DNA of 64,000 nucleotides from Streptomyces sp. FIT100 (GCF_024584805.1 NZ_CP075715.1:5386526-5450525); one strand, 5' to 3'. Shown: positions 43,401-51,848, counted from the stretch's first letter. A program made the numbers and translations. The notes: generated from the sequence alone by a model not told the origin.

Positions 43401-44277
43401 CGAAGAAGTTCAGCGTCTCGGCCTTCTTGATGGCCGCGACGACGAGCTGGCGCTCCCCGTTCGGCTTCACCAGGTCGATGGCGAGGCCGAGGTTGATGTG
43501 CGGGGGCTTGACCAGGACCGGCTTGCCGTCCTTCTCCGCGAAGGAGTTGTTCATCGACGGCATGGCCTTGATCGCCTGCACCATCGCGTAGCCGATGAGG
43601 TGGGTGAAGGAGATCTTCCCGCCCCGGGCGCGCTTCAGGTGGTTGTTGATGACGATCCGGTTGTCGAAGAGAAGCTTCACCGGGACGGCGCGGACGGAGG
43701 TGGCTGTCGGCAGCTCCAGCGAGGCGTTCATGTTCTTCGCGACGGCGGCGGAGGGGCCGCGCAGCGGGACGAGCTCGGGGCCCGCCGGGGCCTCCGCGGC
43801 GGGCGCGGCGGCCTTGGGGGCGGCAGCGGGCTTCGCCGGGGCGGCGGGCGCGGCCGCGGCGGGCTTCGCCGGAGCCGCGGGAGCCGCCGGAACCGGGGCC
43901 GGAGCGGCGGGAGCCGGGGCCTGGGCCGCAGGGGCGGCGGGCTGCGCCGGGGCGGGTGCCGGGGCGGGTGCCGGGGCCGGAGCCGCCGGGGCCGCGGGCG
44001 TCGCCGGAGCCTGTGCGGTGCTCGGCGCCTGCGCGGCGGCGGGTGCGGTGGGCACCGCAGCCCCCGCGGCAGCGGAGCCGGCGGTGGCCGCACCGCCCGG
44101 CTTGTAGTCGGCGAAGAAGTCCCACCAGGCGCGGTCGACCGAATTCGGGTCCTGGAGGTACTGCTGGTAGATCTCGTCGACGAGCCACTCATTGGGACCG
44201 AACGCGGCAGCGGGGTTCTTCCCCTGCCCGTCTGGGTCGGTCGAAGTGCTCGAGTTACTGGGGGACTGAGACGACAC
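40417..44277 (-). CDS. kgd: Multifunctional 2-oxoglutarate metabolism enzyme (decarboxylase/dehydrogenase E1-E2), 1286 aa
   Basis: Order of domains: an N-terminal helix motif (EWLVDEIYQQYLQDPNSVDR), a Pro/Ala linker, an E2-type succinyltransferase domain (VSLTNPGGLGTVHSVPRLMP, TYDHRVIQGAASGEFL), then the thiamine-diphosphate E1 domain (GMAHRGRLNVLANIVGKSYA, FAGQGVVAETLNMSQLRGYR) and the C-terminal transketolase-like region (VLLLPHGYEGQGPDHSSARP). There is no lipoyl domain in E2, as in mycobacterial Kgd. It converts 2-oxoglutarate to succinyl-CoA or succinate semialdehyde in the TCA cycle. Start is GTG 44277; the region ahead has a TAGCCT -10-like hexamer. Confidence 0.95.
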   Translation of the reverse strand: MSSQSPSNSSTSTDPDGQGKNPAAAFGPNEWLVDEIYQQYLQDPNSVDRAWWDFFADYKPGGAATAGSAAAGAAVPTAPAAAQAPSTAQAPATPAAPAAPAPAPAPAPAPAQPAAPAAQAPAPAAPAPVPAAPAAPAKPAAAAPAAPAKPAAAPKAAAPAAEAPAGPELVPLRGPSAAVAKNMNASLELPTATSVRAVPVKLLFDNRIVINNHLKRARGGKISFTHLIGYAMVQAIKAMPSMNNSFAEKDGKPVLVKPPHINLGLAIDLVKPNGERQLVVAAIKKAETLNFFEFWQAYEDIVRRARNNKLTMDDFTGVTVSLTNPGGLGTVHSVPRLMPGQSVIMGVGSMDYPAEFQGTSQDTLNKLGISKVMTLTSTYDHRVIQGAASGEFLRVVANLLLGDDGFYDDVFESLRIPYEPVRWLKDIDASHDDDVTKAARVFELIHSYRVRGHVMADTDPLEYRQRKHPDLDITEHGLTLWDLEREFAVGGFGGKSMMKLRDILGVLRDSYCRTTGIEFMHIQDPKQRKWIQDRVERPHAKPEREEQLRILRRLNAAEAFETFLQTKYVGQKRFSLEGGESVIPLLDAVIDSAAESRLDEVVIGMAHRGRLNVLANIVGKSYAQIFREFEGNLDPKSMHGSGDVKYHLGANGTFTGLDGEQIKVSLVANPSHLEAVDPVLEGVVRAKQDIINKGGTDFTVLPVALHGDAAFAGQGVVAETLNMSQLRGYRTGGTVHIVINNQVGFTAAPESSRSSMYATDVARMIEAPIFHVNGDDPEAVVRVARLAFEFRQTFNKDVVIDLICYRRRGHNEGDNPQFTNPQMYNLIDKKRSVRKLYTESLIGRGDITLEEAEQALQDFQGQLEKVFAEVREATSTPAPAHVPDAQAEFPVSVTTAVSQEVVKRIAESQVNVPDHVTVHPRLLPQLQRRAASVEDGTIDWGMGETLAIGSLLMEGTPVRLAGQDTRRGTFGQRHAVLVDQETGEDYTPLLYLTDEQARYNVYDSLLSEYAAMGFEYGYSLARPDALVMWEAQFGDFVNGAQTVVDEFISSAEQKWGQTSGVTLLLPHGYEGQGPDHSSARPERFLQLCAQNNMTVAMPTLPSNYFHLLRWQVHNPHHKPLIVFTPKSMLRLKAAASKAEEFLTGGFRPVIGDASVDPADVRKVVFTSGKVYYDLDAERQKRGIKDTAIIRLERLYPLPGAELQEEIAKFPNAEKYLWAQEEPANQGAWPFIALNLIDHLDLAVGADVPHDERLRRISRPHGSSPAVGSAKRHQAEQQQLVNEVFEA

Positions 44278-44536
44278 GGCGGCAACCGCCCTCTTCCGCT
44301 TCACAAGGTGATGGACAGCGGAAATAAAGGCTACGCCTCCACGGCCGGGAGGTGCAGGCCGGGCGTGGTCATCGTCGCCTAAGTCACACCGGACGGTCGG
44401 TTTCGGCGTAGGGAATGGCGGGAAACAACCCTGGTTTCCCCTGGCGAAGGGTGCGCGCGACCGCGGCTGCGGGCCCCTGGCCCGCACCCCCTGACGGCAC
44501 GCACGGAGAATGTGTGCCTCCGGTTCGAACCCTACG

Positions 44537-45628
44537 TCAACCGCGTCGCTGCGCGACTCCCGGAAGGGTGACCTGGATCCGGCAGCCGCGCTCCGATTCG
44601 GCCACTCCGATCCGCCCGCCGTGCAGCTCCACGGCCCAGCGCGCGATGGCCAGGCCAAGACCCGTACCGCCGTCGCTGCCGGGGCCGTGCGGGGCCGGGA
44701 CGCTGCCCCGGTTGAAGCGTTCGAAGACCTTGTGCCACTCCGACTCCGGGATGCCGGGGCCCTCGTCCCGGACCTCCAGGTCGAGCGACTCCGTCTGCGG
44801 ACCGCGCCGGGCCCGCACGGTGACCCGGCCGTGCGGCGGGGAGTGCTTCACCGCGTTGTCGATCAGATTGGCGACGACCTGGTGCAGCCGCTCGGCGTCC
44901 GCGTGCGCCGTCAGCTCCGGTGGGGACACGTCGAGGTGCAGATGCACGTCCTTGCGGGTGTGACTGCCGGACCCGGAGGAGAGCCCGCGCTGCACGGCGG
45001 CCAGATTGGCCTCCTTCAGCACCCCCGACAGATACGGCCACACCTCGAAGCGCCGTGCCCTGAGCGGTACCACACCGTTGTCGAGCCGTGACAGGTCCAG
45101 CAGCGTCTCGACGAGCCTGCCGAGCCGCTCCGTCTGCTTCAGCGCCGTCCGCATCGTCTCGGGGTCTGCGGCGGACACCCCGTCCACGACGTTCTCCAGG
45201 ACCGCGCGCAGCGCCGCGATCGGGGTGCGCAGCTCGTGCGAGACGTTCGCGACGAGCTCCTTGCGGTGCCGGTCCACGGCCTCCAGGTCGTCGGCCATGC
45301 GGTTGATCGTGGAGGCGAGGTCGCCGAGCTCGTCACGGCGGCCCGCGCCGCGCACCCGGCGGGTGTAGTCGCCGTGGGATATCGATTTGGCGACCGTGTT
45401 CATCTCGTCCAGCGGCGCGGTCAGGCCGTGGGCGACGAACTGCGTGATCAGCAGCGTGGTGATCATCGCGAAGACGGTGACGTAGCGCAGCTCGGCCCCG
45501 GTCCTGAAGGCGACCAGCGCGAGGCCGGTCGTGATCAGCACCGACATGACGACCAGTGCGCCGAGCTTGGTCTTGATCGAGATCTCGACCGTGCCCACCT
45601 CGGACCGGAGCCGGCTCAGCCGGTTCAT
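44537..45628 (-). CDS. Two-component sensor histidine kinase, 363 aa
   Basis: Two transmembrane segments (LGALVVMSVLITTGLALVAF and YVTVFAMITTLLITQFVA) are followed by HAMP (LTAPLDEMNTVAKSISHGDY), the phosphoacceptor helix VANVSHELRTPIAALRAVLE, the N-box HQVVANLIDNAVKHS, the G1 box VRDEGPGIPE and GGTGLGLAIARW. There is almost no extracytoplasmic loop, so it probably senses within the membrane. ATG 45628 overlaps the response-regulator stop (ATGA), a typical coupled pair located next to kgd in streptomycetes. Confidence 0.93.
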   Translation of the reverse strand: MNRLSRLRSEVGTVEISIKTKLGALVVMSVLITTGLALVAFRTGAELRYVTVFAMITTLLITQFVAHGLTAPLDEMNTVAKSISHGDYTRRVRGAGRRDELGDLASTINRMADDLEAVDRHRKELVANVSHELRTPIAALRAVLENVVDGVSAADPETMRTALKQTERLGRLVETLLDLSRLDNGVVPLRARRFEVWPYLSGVLKEANLAAVQRGLSSGSGSHTRKDVHLHLDVSPPELTAHADAERLHQVVANLIDNAVKHSPPHGRVTVRARRGPQTESLDLEVRDEGPGIPESEWHKVFERFNRGSVPAPHGPGSDGGTGLGLAIARWAVELHGGRIGVAESERGCRIQVTLPGVAQRRG

Positions 45629-46368
45629 GGGGCCGGGGTCTCCAGGGCGTATCCCACGCCGTGGACGGTCCGGATCCGCTCAGCGCCGATCTTGCGGCGC
45701 AGCGCCTTGATGTGGCTGTCGACCGTGCGCGTGCCGGAGGCGTCCGCCCAGTCCCAGACCTCGGCGAGGAGCTGCTCGCGCGAGAGCACCGCGCGCGGCG
45801 TGTTCGCCAGGCAGACCAGCAGGTCGAACTCGGTGGGGGTGAGGTGCACGTCCTCGCTCCGGACCCGGACCCGGCGCTGCGCGTGGTCGATCTCCAGCTC
45901 ACCGAGGCGCAGGATGCCGCTGCGCGGCGTCACGGCCGCCAGCGCGGCGCGCTCCACGCGGCGCAGCAGGACGTGCACCCGCGCCGCCAGTTCCCGCATC
46001 GAGAACGGCTTGGTCATGTAGTCGTCGGCGCCGACGCCCAGCCCGACCAGCATGTCGGTCTCGTCGTCGCGCGCCGTCAGCATCAGCACCGGCACCGGCC
46101 GCTGCGCCTGGACGCGGCGGCAGACCTCCAGGCCGTCGAAGCCGGGCAGCATCACGTCGAGGACCATCAGATCCGGCTGCCATGCCTCGGCCGCGTCGAC
46201 GGCGGCCGGGCCGTCCGTCGCCGTCTGGACCAGGAAGCCCTCGGCGCGCAGCCGGGCGCCGATGGCCTCGACGATGGTGGTGTCGTCCTCGACCACCAGC
46301 ACCCGGCGCTGGGCACTGGCCGTCGAGTACGACGCTGCGCCGTTGCTGCTGGTGTGTGTCTGCTCCAT
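45625..46368 (-). CDS. OmpR-family response regulator, 247 aa
   Basis: Receiver domain: RVLVVEDDTTIVEAIGARLR with acidic pocket, phosphorylated aspartate in DLMVLDVMLPGFDGLE, Lys in DYMTKPFSMREL. Winged-helix DNA-binding domain: LTPTEFDLLVCLANTPRAVL, VDSHIKALRRKIGAERIRTV. ATG 46368 chosen; the 20-residue N-terminal extension is Ser/Thr-rich. Likely binds the two direct repeats 40-70 bp upstream of its own start. Confidence 0.93.
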   Translation of the reverse strand: MEQTHTSSNGAASYSTASAQRRVLVVEDDTTIVEAIGARLRAEGFLVQTATDGPAAVDAAEAWQPDLMVLDVMLPGFDGLEVCRRVQAQRPVPVLMLTARDDETDMLVGLGVGADDYMTKPFSMRELAARVHVLLRRVERAALAAVTPRSGILRLGELEIDHAQRRVRVRSEDVHLTPTEFDLLVCLANTPRAVLSREQLLAEVWDWADASGTRTVDSHIKALRRKIGAERIRTVHGVGYALETPAP

Positions 46369-46406
46369 CGCCCCGCCCCTGTCGCGCACTGCGAGCTGCG
46401 TGTAGT

Positions 46407-46439
46407 TCGGTGTGTCAGGTCTAGATCGGTGTGTCAGGT
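46407..46439 (-). promoter_or_regulatory. Two 14-bp direct repeats upstream of the response-regulator gene
   Basis: TCGGTGTGTCAGGT occurs identically at 46407-46420 and 46426-46439, period 19 bp; on the coding strand it reads ACCTGACACACCGA. OmpR-family regulators bind direct repeats, so this is a candidate autoregulatory site. The period is not a whole number of helical turns (about 1.8). Confidence 0.5.
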
Positions 46440-46471
46440 CAGTCAGCGTAAAGGCATCGATCGTCTCGCGG

Positions 46472-47182
46472 CTACGCAGGGCGAACAGCGAGATGGACCA
46501 CGTCGGGTACGCCTCGGGCAACGTGGACCTCTTCGGTTCTTACCCCGCTGAATCCGGCATTCCGCAATGACTCTTCGAAATCGCCGGAGGGTCTGGCCGA
46601 CCACACGGCGAGCACCCCGCGGGGGTTCAACCTGCTTGCGCAGGCCGCGAGTCCGGCCGGTGAGTAGAGGCTTCCGTTGTCCTCCGTGACAGTCCAGTCG
46701 GGGCCGTTGTCGATGTCGAGGCAGAGCGCGTCGTATGTGTCCGAAGAGTTATGGACGTACGTGACGAGGTCCGTGTGGAGAATCACGGTCCTCGGGTCGG
46801 CGAGCGCGCCGGCGGAGATCGCCGCCAAGGGGCCTGACACGTGCCAGTCGATGATCGCCCGCTCGCGCTCGGCGACGGCGATCCGCCCCCAGGAGCGGTC
46901 GGCCGCGGCGTGAGCCAGCGAGAAGCCGGCGCCGAGGCCGCCGATGAGCACGGAGGGTGCGCGGGGCGGATCGGGGAGGTCGGCCAGGACGCGACGCGCG
47001 GCGTCGATCAGCAGCCGCTCCGACCGGCCGTCCGAAGTGTCCATCAGGAAGCACCCGTTGGCGATGATCTCGTGGACGCTCCGGCCGTCCGGGCCGCCGC
47101 GCTCCCGCAGGACGACCTCGCCGTACGGTCCCTCGCGCCGGTCGAGTGTGCGGGGCGCTGAGTCACTGCTGGGCCGCACCAT
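46472..47182 (-). CDS. Spermidine-synthase-like (aminopropyltransferase fold) protein, 236 aa
   Basis: The SAM-like nucleotide-binding motif is VLIGGLGAGFSLAHAAADRS, followed by the acidic ERERAIIDWH and the strand YDALCLDIDNGPDWTV, as in spermidine synthases. It is shorter than true aminopropyltransferases and the gatekeeping segments are divergent, so it may be a methyltransferase of the same fold. Start ATG 47182 with a large gap after GNAT. Confidence 0.75.
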   Translation of the reverse strand: MVRPSSDSAPRTLDRREGPYGEVVLRERGGPDGRSVHEIIANGCFLMDTSDGRSERLLIDAARRVLADLPDPPRAPSVLIGGLGAGFSLAHAAADRSWGRIAVAERERAIIDWHVSGPLAAISAGALADPRTVILHTDLVTYVHNSSDTYDALCLDIDNGPDWTVTEDNGSLYSPAGLAACASRLNPRGVLAVWSARPSGDFEESLRNAGFSGVRTEEVHVARGVPDVVHLAVRPA

Positions 47183-47224
47183 GGACGGCAGGTTACGAGA
47201 AGCCCTACGGCGGGCGGCGGGTCT

Positions 47225-47905
47225 TCATGGCGCCTTCGGGGCGTAGGAGACGCTGACCAGCGGCGCGATCACCCGCCACCCGAGCGACTCGTACAGCCCC
47301 CGCCCGTCCGGTGTGCCGCCGAGGACGGCGGCGCCGGCGCCCCGGGCGGCCGCGGCGTCCTGGAGCGTGCGCATCACGAGGCTGCCGAGGCCCTTGCGGC
47401 GATGCTCGACGGCTGTCTCGATCTGGTCGATGACCGCGGTCCCGGATCCGCCGGGCAGGGCGATCTGGCCACGGGTCGCGAAGGTGCCGTCATCGGTGGT
47501 GACGAGGGCGCGGGTGACACCGCCGCGGGTCCAGCTGCGCAGCCGGTAGCCGGCCGGCACCGGGAGGCGGCCCGCCTCGCGGTGCAGCGACGCCGTCATG
47601 AGGAACCCGGGCTCGTCGGGCGTCCAGTCCGGCCCCAGCCAGGGCAGGACCCTCTCCGGTTCCTCGAAGATTTTCAGCCACCGGCCCGGCGTCCGCGCGG
47701 CCGCGGCGACCTCGCGGACCGCGGACTCCCCGCCGGCGGTGAGCACATGGCGGGTGGTGTGCCGGGGCAGCCCGACGTCGACGGTGAAACCCCAGGGCTC
47801 GGCCAGGGGGTCCGCGGCGCCCCGCGAGACGACCCAGCCGTCCACCCAGTCCCGTACCGCGTCCGGCAGTGATGTAACAGCCGATGTAATAGCCACTGAT
47901 GTCAC
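47225..47905 (-). CDS. GNAT-family N-acetyltransferase, 226 aa
   Basis: The acetyl-CoA-binding signature is IETAVEHRRKGLGSLVMRTL (Q/R-x-x-G-x-G/A type), followed by GAAVLGGTPDGRGLYESLGW. The N-terminal half (WVDGWVVSRGAADPLAEPWG) is divergent. Substrate unknown. The start is GTG 47905; short GATGTAA/TTACATC repeats around 47870-47925 lie at the start and may be regulatory. Divergent from lon. Confidence 0.8.
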   Translation of the reverse strand: MTSVAITSAVTSLPDAVRDWVDGWVVSRGAADPLAEPWGFTVDVGLPRHTTRHVLTAGGESAVREVAAAARTPGRWLKIFEEPERVLPWLGPDWTPDEPGFLMTASLHREAGRLPVPAGYRLRSWTRGGVTRALVTTDDGTFATRGQIALPGGSGTAVIDQIETAVEHRRKGLGSLVMRTLQDAAAARGAGAAVLGGTPDGRGLYESLGWRVIAPLVSVSYAPKAP

Positions 47906-47948
47906 CAGGACATTACATCGAGTGGTCGCGGATTCCGGTATCCCCGAT

Positions 47949-47962
47949 CGCTCATAGCGAAC
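47949..47962 (-). promoter_or_regulatory. Candidate ClgR box upstream of lon
   Basis: On the minus strand GTTCGCTATGAGCG fits the published GTTCGC-N5-GCG type ClgR motif. ClgR is the Clp-gene activator, and lon belongs to its regulon in S. lividans. It lies 75-88 bp before the lon ATG. Confidence 0.6.
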
Positions 47963-47994
47963 ATGCCCCGGGGAACAACCGGCACCCCTCCTGC

Positions 47995-48015
47995 ATTGAG
48001 TCCATGTAGCTCAAC
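47995..48015 (+). promoter_or_regulatory. Candidate HspR (HAIR) operator upstream of lon
   Basis: ATTGAGT, seven bases, then GCTCAAC compares with the HAIR consensus CTTGAGT-N7-ACTCAAG, matching 6 of 7 and 5 of 7 positions. HspR represses heat-shock genes including lon in S. coelicolor. It lies 22-42 bp before the ATG. Confidence 0.65.
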
Positions 48016-48036
48016 TTGACTGCCGAAGGGGAGATC

Positions 48037-50451
48037 ATGGCTGCTGAGTCCTCGGCCTACAACGACGCCCTCACCCTGCCTGTGCTGCCGCTCGACGACG
48101 AGGTCGTGCTGCCCGGGATGGTGGTGCCGCTCGACCTGTCCGACGCCGACGTACGGGCCGCGGTGGAGGCCGCCCAGGCTGCCGCCCGCACCCAGCCGGG
48201 CAAGCCCAGGGTGCTGCTCGTCCCGCGCATGGACGGGACCTACGCCGCGACCGGCGTGCTCGGCACCGTCGAGCAGGTCGGCCGGCTCTCCGACGGCGAC
48301 CCCGGCGCCCTCATCCGAGGCCGCAGCCGGGTGCGCATCGGCGCCGGCACGACCGGACCCGGCGCCGCCCTCTGGGTGGAGGGCCTCGGTGTCGACGAGA
48401 CCGTGCCGGACCCCCTGCCGGGCTCCGTCACCGAACTCGTCACGGAGTACAAGGCGCTCGCCACCAGCTGGCTGAAGAAGCGCGGCGCCTGGCAGGTCGT
48501 CGACCGCGTCCAGCAGATCGACGACGTCTCCGCCCTCGCCGACAACTCCGGGTACTCGCCCTTCCTCACCACCACCCAGAAGGTGGAACTGCTGGAGAGC
48601 GCCGACCCGGTCGCCCGGCTGAAGCTCGCCACCGAGCAGCTCCGTGAGCACCTCGCCGAGCAGGATGTGGCCGAGTCCATCGCCAAGGACGTCCAGGAGG
48701 GCGTCGACAAGCAGCAGCGCGAGTTCCTGCTGCGCCGCCAGCTCGAAGCCGTGCGCAAGGAGCTGCGCGAGCTGGGCGGCGAGGCCGAGGGCGACGAGTC
48801 CGACGACTACCGGGCCCGGGTCGAGGCCGCCGACCTGCCCGAGAAGGTCCGCGAGGCGGCCCTCAAGGAGGTCGACAAGCTGGAGCGGTCCTCCGACCAG
48901 AGCCCCGAGGGCGGCTGGATCCGCACCTGGCTCGACACGGTCCTGGAGATGCCCTGGAGCGAGCGTACGCAGGACGCGTACGACATCCAGGGCGCCAAGG
49001 CCGTCCTGGACGCCGAGCACGCGGGCCTGGACGACGTGAAGGAGCGGATCACCGAATACCTGGCGGTGCGCAAGCGGCGCACCGACCGGGGGCTCGGCGT
49101 GGTCGGCGGGCGGCGCGGGGGAGCGGTTCTCGCGCTCGTCGGCCCGCCGGGCGTGGGCAAGACCTCGCTCGGCGAGTCCGTCGCGCACGCGATGGGACGC
49201 AAGTTCGTCCGCGTCGCGCTCGGCGGCGTACGGGACGAGGCGGAGATCCGCGGCCACCGGCGCACCTACGTCGGCGCGCTGCCCGGCCGTATCGTCCGTG
49301 CCGTCAAGGAGGCCGGGTCCATGAACCCGGTGGTCCTGCTCGACGAGATCGACAAGGTCGGCTCCGACTTCCGCGGGGACCCGGCGGCGGCGCTGCTGGA
49401 GGTCCTGGACCCGGCGCAGAACCACACCTTCCGGGACCACTACCTGGAGGTCGAACTCGACCTGAGCGACGTCGTCTTCCTCGCCACGGCCAACGTCCTG
49501 GAGGCCATCCCCGAGGCCCTGCTCGACCGGATGGAGCTGGTCAGGCTCGACGGCTACACCGAGGACGAGAAGGTCGTCATCGCCCGCGACCACCTGCTCA
49601 CGCGCCAGCTGGAGCGGGCCGGTCTGGCCGGCGGCGAGGTCACCATCGACGAGTCCGCGCTGCGCAGGCTGGCGGGGGAGTACACCCGCGAGGCGGGCGT
49701 GCGGACCCTGGAGCGCGCGATCGCCCGGCTGCTGCGGAAGGTGGCGGCCCAGCACGAACTCGGCGAGCGCGAGCTGCCGTTCACCGTCACCGACGCCGAT
49801 CTGCGAGGGCTGATCGGCCGGCCGCACCACGTCCCCGAGTCCGCCCAGGACCCGGCCGAGCGCCGCACGGCGGTCCCGGGCGTGGCCACCGGCCTGGCCG
49901 TCACCGGCGCGGGCGGCGACGTCCTGTACGTCGAGGCGTCACTGGCCGACCCGGAGACGGGCGGAGCGGGGCTGACCCTCACCGGTCAGCTCGGCGATGT
50001 CATGAAGGAGTCCGCGCAGATCGCCCTGAGCTTCCTCCGCTCGCACGGTGCGGAGCTGGAGCTGCCCGTGGCCGACCTCAAGGACCGGGGCGTGCACATC
50101 CACTTCCCGGCGGGCGCGGTCCCGAAGGACGGCCCGAGCGCCGGCATCACCATGACGACGGCGCTCGCCTCGCTCCTCTCCGGCCGGCTCGTGCGGACGG
50201 ACGTGGCGATGACCGGCGAGGTCTCCCTGACCGGCCGGGTCCTCCCGATCGGCGGCCTCAAGCAGAAGCTCCTGGCCGCGCACCGGGCGGGGACGACGAC
50301 CGTGGTCATCCCCAAGCGCAACGAGGCCGACCTCGACGACGTCCCCGCCGAGGTCCTGGAGAAGCTGGACGTCCACCCCGTGACCGACGTCCGCCAGGTC
50401 CTGGAACTGGCCCTGGCCCCGGCGGAGGTCCTGGCGGGGGCGGCCGCGTAG
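48037..50451 (+). CDS. lon: ATP-dependent Lon protease, 804 aa
   Basis: N-terminal LON substrate-binding domain (LPVLPLDDEVVLPGMVVPLD), AAA+ module with Walker A GPPGVGKTS (369-377) and Walker B PVVLLDEIDKVG, and the C-terminal serine-lysine protease with S701 in DGPSAGITM and K744 in GGLKQKLLAAHR. It degrades misfolded and regulatory proteins in the cytoplasm. ATG 48037 has GAAGGGGAG upstream. The hexameric, full-length family size is met. Confidence 0.96.
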   Translation: MAAESSAYNDALTLPVLPLDDEVVLPGMVVPLDLSDADVRAAVEAAQAAARTQPGKPRVLLVPRMDGTYAATGVLGTVEQVGRLSDGDPGALIRGRSRVRIGAGTTGPGAALWVEGLGVDETVPDPLPGSVTELVTEYKALATSWLKKRGAWQVVDRVQQIDDVSALADNSGYSPFLTTTQKVELLESADPVARLKLATEQLREHLAEQDVAESIAKDVQEGVDKQQREFLLRRQLEAVRKELRELGGEAEGDESDDYRARVEAADLPEKVREAALKEVDKLERSSDQSPEGGWIRTWLDTVLEMPWSERTQDAYDIQGAKAVLDAEHAGLDDVKERITEYLAVRKRRTDRGLGVVGGRRGGAVLALVGPPGVGKTSLGESVAHAMGRKFVRVALGGVRDEAEIRGHRRTYVGALPGRIVRAVKEAGSMNPVVLLDEIDKVGSDFRGDPAAALLEVLDPAQNHTFRDHYLEVELDLSDVVFLATANVLEAIPEALLDRMELVRLDGYTEDEKVVIARDHLLTRQLERAGLAGGEVTIDESALRRLAGEYTREAGVRTLERAIARLLRKVAAQHELGERELPFTVTDADLRGLIGRPHHVPESAQDPAERRTAVPGVATGLAVTGAGGDVLYVEASLADPETGGAGLTLTGQLGDVMKESAQIALSFLRSHGAELELPVADLKDRGVHIHFPAGAVPKDGPSAGITMTTALASLLSGRLVRTDVAMTGEVSLTGRVLPIGGLKQKLLAAHRAGTTTVVIPKRNEADLDDVPAEVLEKLDVHPVTDVRQVLELALAPAEVLAGAAA

Positions 50452-50768
50452 TCCCTGACGGGGGCTCGGCCCCCCGGCCTGCCGCTGGGGCTCCGCCCCG
50501 GACCCCGGACCCCGGCCCCACTGGGGCTCAGCCCCGGACCCGGGACGGCCTTCGGCCGTGTCCTCAAGCGCCGGAGGGGCTGGACATGCCGGCCCCTCCG
50601 GCGCTTGAAGGGGTCCGGGGCGGAGCCCTGAAACCCAGCCCCTCCGGCGTTTGAGGAGCGGGGTCCGGGGCAGCGCCCCGGCGGGGGTTCGGGGCAGCGC
50701 CCCCGCAATGAGGTCCGGGGCTCCGCCCCAGTTCGGGAAGGGGCGGGGTGGGGAAAGGTCGCAGGGGC
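50452..50768. repeat. Palindrome-rich non-coding region after lon
   Basis: It contains several degenerate GGGGCTCxGCCCC-type palindromes (for example near 50462, 50487, 50523, 50618, 50670, 50692 and 50716) and a strong hairpin, arms 50564-50580 and 50592-50608 (17 bp exact). The arms are variants of the TCAAGCGCCGGA unit found at 22892. The hairpin probably terminates lon transcription; the rest are dispersed repeats. No gene seen. Confidence 0.7.
50564..50608. terminator. 17-bp exact hairpin downstream of lon
   Basis: Arms 50564-50580 and 50592-50608 pair perfectly, with an 11-base loop. It begins 113 bp after the lon stop and could also end the convergent lysozyme transcript. Confidence 0.75.
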
Positions 50769-51608
50769 TCAGCCGTTGGCCAGGGCCACCACCCGGTCCA
50801 GCGCGCCGTTGAAGCGGTTGTGGTCGCCGACGATCGGGCCCGTCGACGTGTACTGCCACATCGTGTAGTAGGACCAGCCCGCCGGCAGCGTGCCCACCGT
50901 CGTGTTGTAGCGCGCCACCCACAGCGGATTGGCCGTGGCGAAGCCGCTGTAGTTGCCGGTGCACTGCGTCCACCAGCTCGTCGCCGTGTAGATCACCGCG
51001 TCCCGCCCCGTCCGCGCCTTGTAGCGGTTGAGGAAGTCACGGATCCAGGTCACGATCGCGGACTGCGTCTTCCCGTAGCACGCGTCCCCGTACGGGTTCC
51101 ACTCGATGTCCAGCACGCCCGGCAGCGTCCTGCCGTCCCGCGACCAGCCACCGCCGTTGTTCACGAAGAAGTCGGCCTGGGCGGTGCCGGTCGTCGTGTC
51201 GGGAGTGGCGAAGTGGTACGCGCCGCGGATCATGCCGATGTTGTACGAACCGTTGTACTGCTGTGCGAAGTAGGGATTCTCGTAGTAGGTGCCCTCGGTG
51301 GCCTTGACGTAGGCCCATTTCACGCCGCTGCTCCACAGCGACGCCCAGTTGACGTTCCCCTGGTGGCTGGAGACGTCGACGCCTTCGGTCTGGACGGCGC
51401 GGCCGTCGCGTGGAAGGCCGCCCTGGCCGTCGTGGGCGACGACGCCCATGCCCAGGTGGGCCGAGCCGCGTGCGGGCGTGTCCCCGGACGCGGCGGCGGC
51501 CGAGCCGGGGAGGGCGAAGACGGTGAGGAGGGTGAGGAGGAGGGCCAGGACCACGAAGAGGGCGGCGGTCACGGCGAATCGGGTCGTTCCGGACCTGTGC
51601 ACGAGCAT
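50769..51608 (-). CDS. Secreted GH25 lysozyme (N-acetylmuramidase), 279 aa
   Basis: Signal peptide (MLVHRSGTTRFAV then a 20-residue hydrophobic core ending FALPGSAAAA). Catalytic Asp and Glu are in GVDVSSHQGNV (D78) and PGVLDIEWNPYGD. Other GH25 motifs are AYVKATEGTYYENPYFAQQY and GAYHFATPD. It would cleave the beta-1,4 bond of peptidoglycan sugars outside the cell, either in cell-wall turnover or against competitors. Start ATG 51608. The divergent MarR gene may share a regulatory region. Confidence 0.9.
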   Translation of the reverse strand: MLVHRSGTTRFAVTAALFVVLALLLTLLTVFALPGSAAAASGDTPARGSAHLGMGVVAHDGQGGLPRDGRAVQTEGVDVSSHQGNVNWASLWSSGVKWAYVKATEGTYYENPYFAQQYNGSYNIGMIRGAYHFATPDTTTGTAQADFFVNNGGGWSRDGRTLPGVLDIEWNPYGDACYGKTQSAIVTWIRDFLNRYKARTGRDAVIYTATSWWTQCTGNYSGFATANPLWVARYNTTVGTLPAGWSYYTMWQYTSTGPIVGDHNRFNGALDRVVALANG

Positions 51609-51848
51609 GACGTGCCTCCGAAAGGCCTCGGTGGGCGTTCAGGGGGATCGGGCGATCTGGGGGATCGCGGGCCGTGGGGGGTGGAGGCCCTGACGGTCTG
51701 TCGACATGCCGCCACAGCGGCGGTGATGTGGTGTGGACATGTCATCAATGACGCTAGGTGCGTGGCTGCCCGGGCGGAAGGGGGGCCGGTCCCCGCCGTT
51801 GGTCTACGCCTGCGAAATACTGACGGAGCTGCGGCAACGGCCGCCGCC

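Noticed and set aside
40387..44382. A 1331-residue plus-strand frame opposite kgd
   Set aside because: Antisense of a well-recognised enzyme; repetitive Leu/Arg/Val composition and no family motif.
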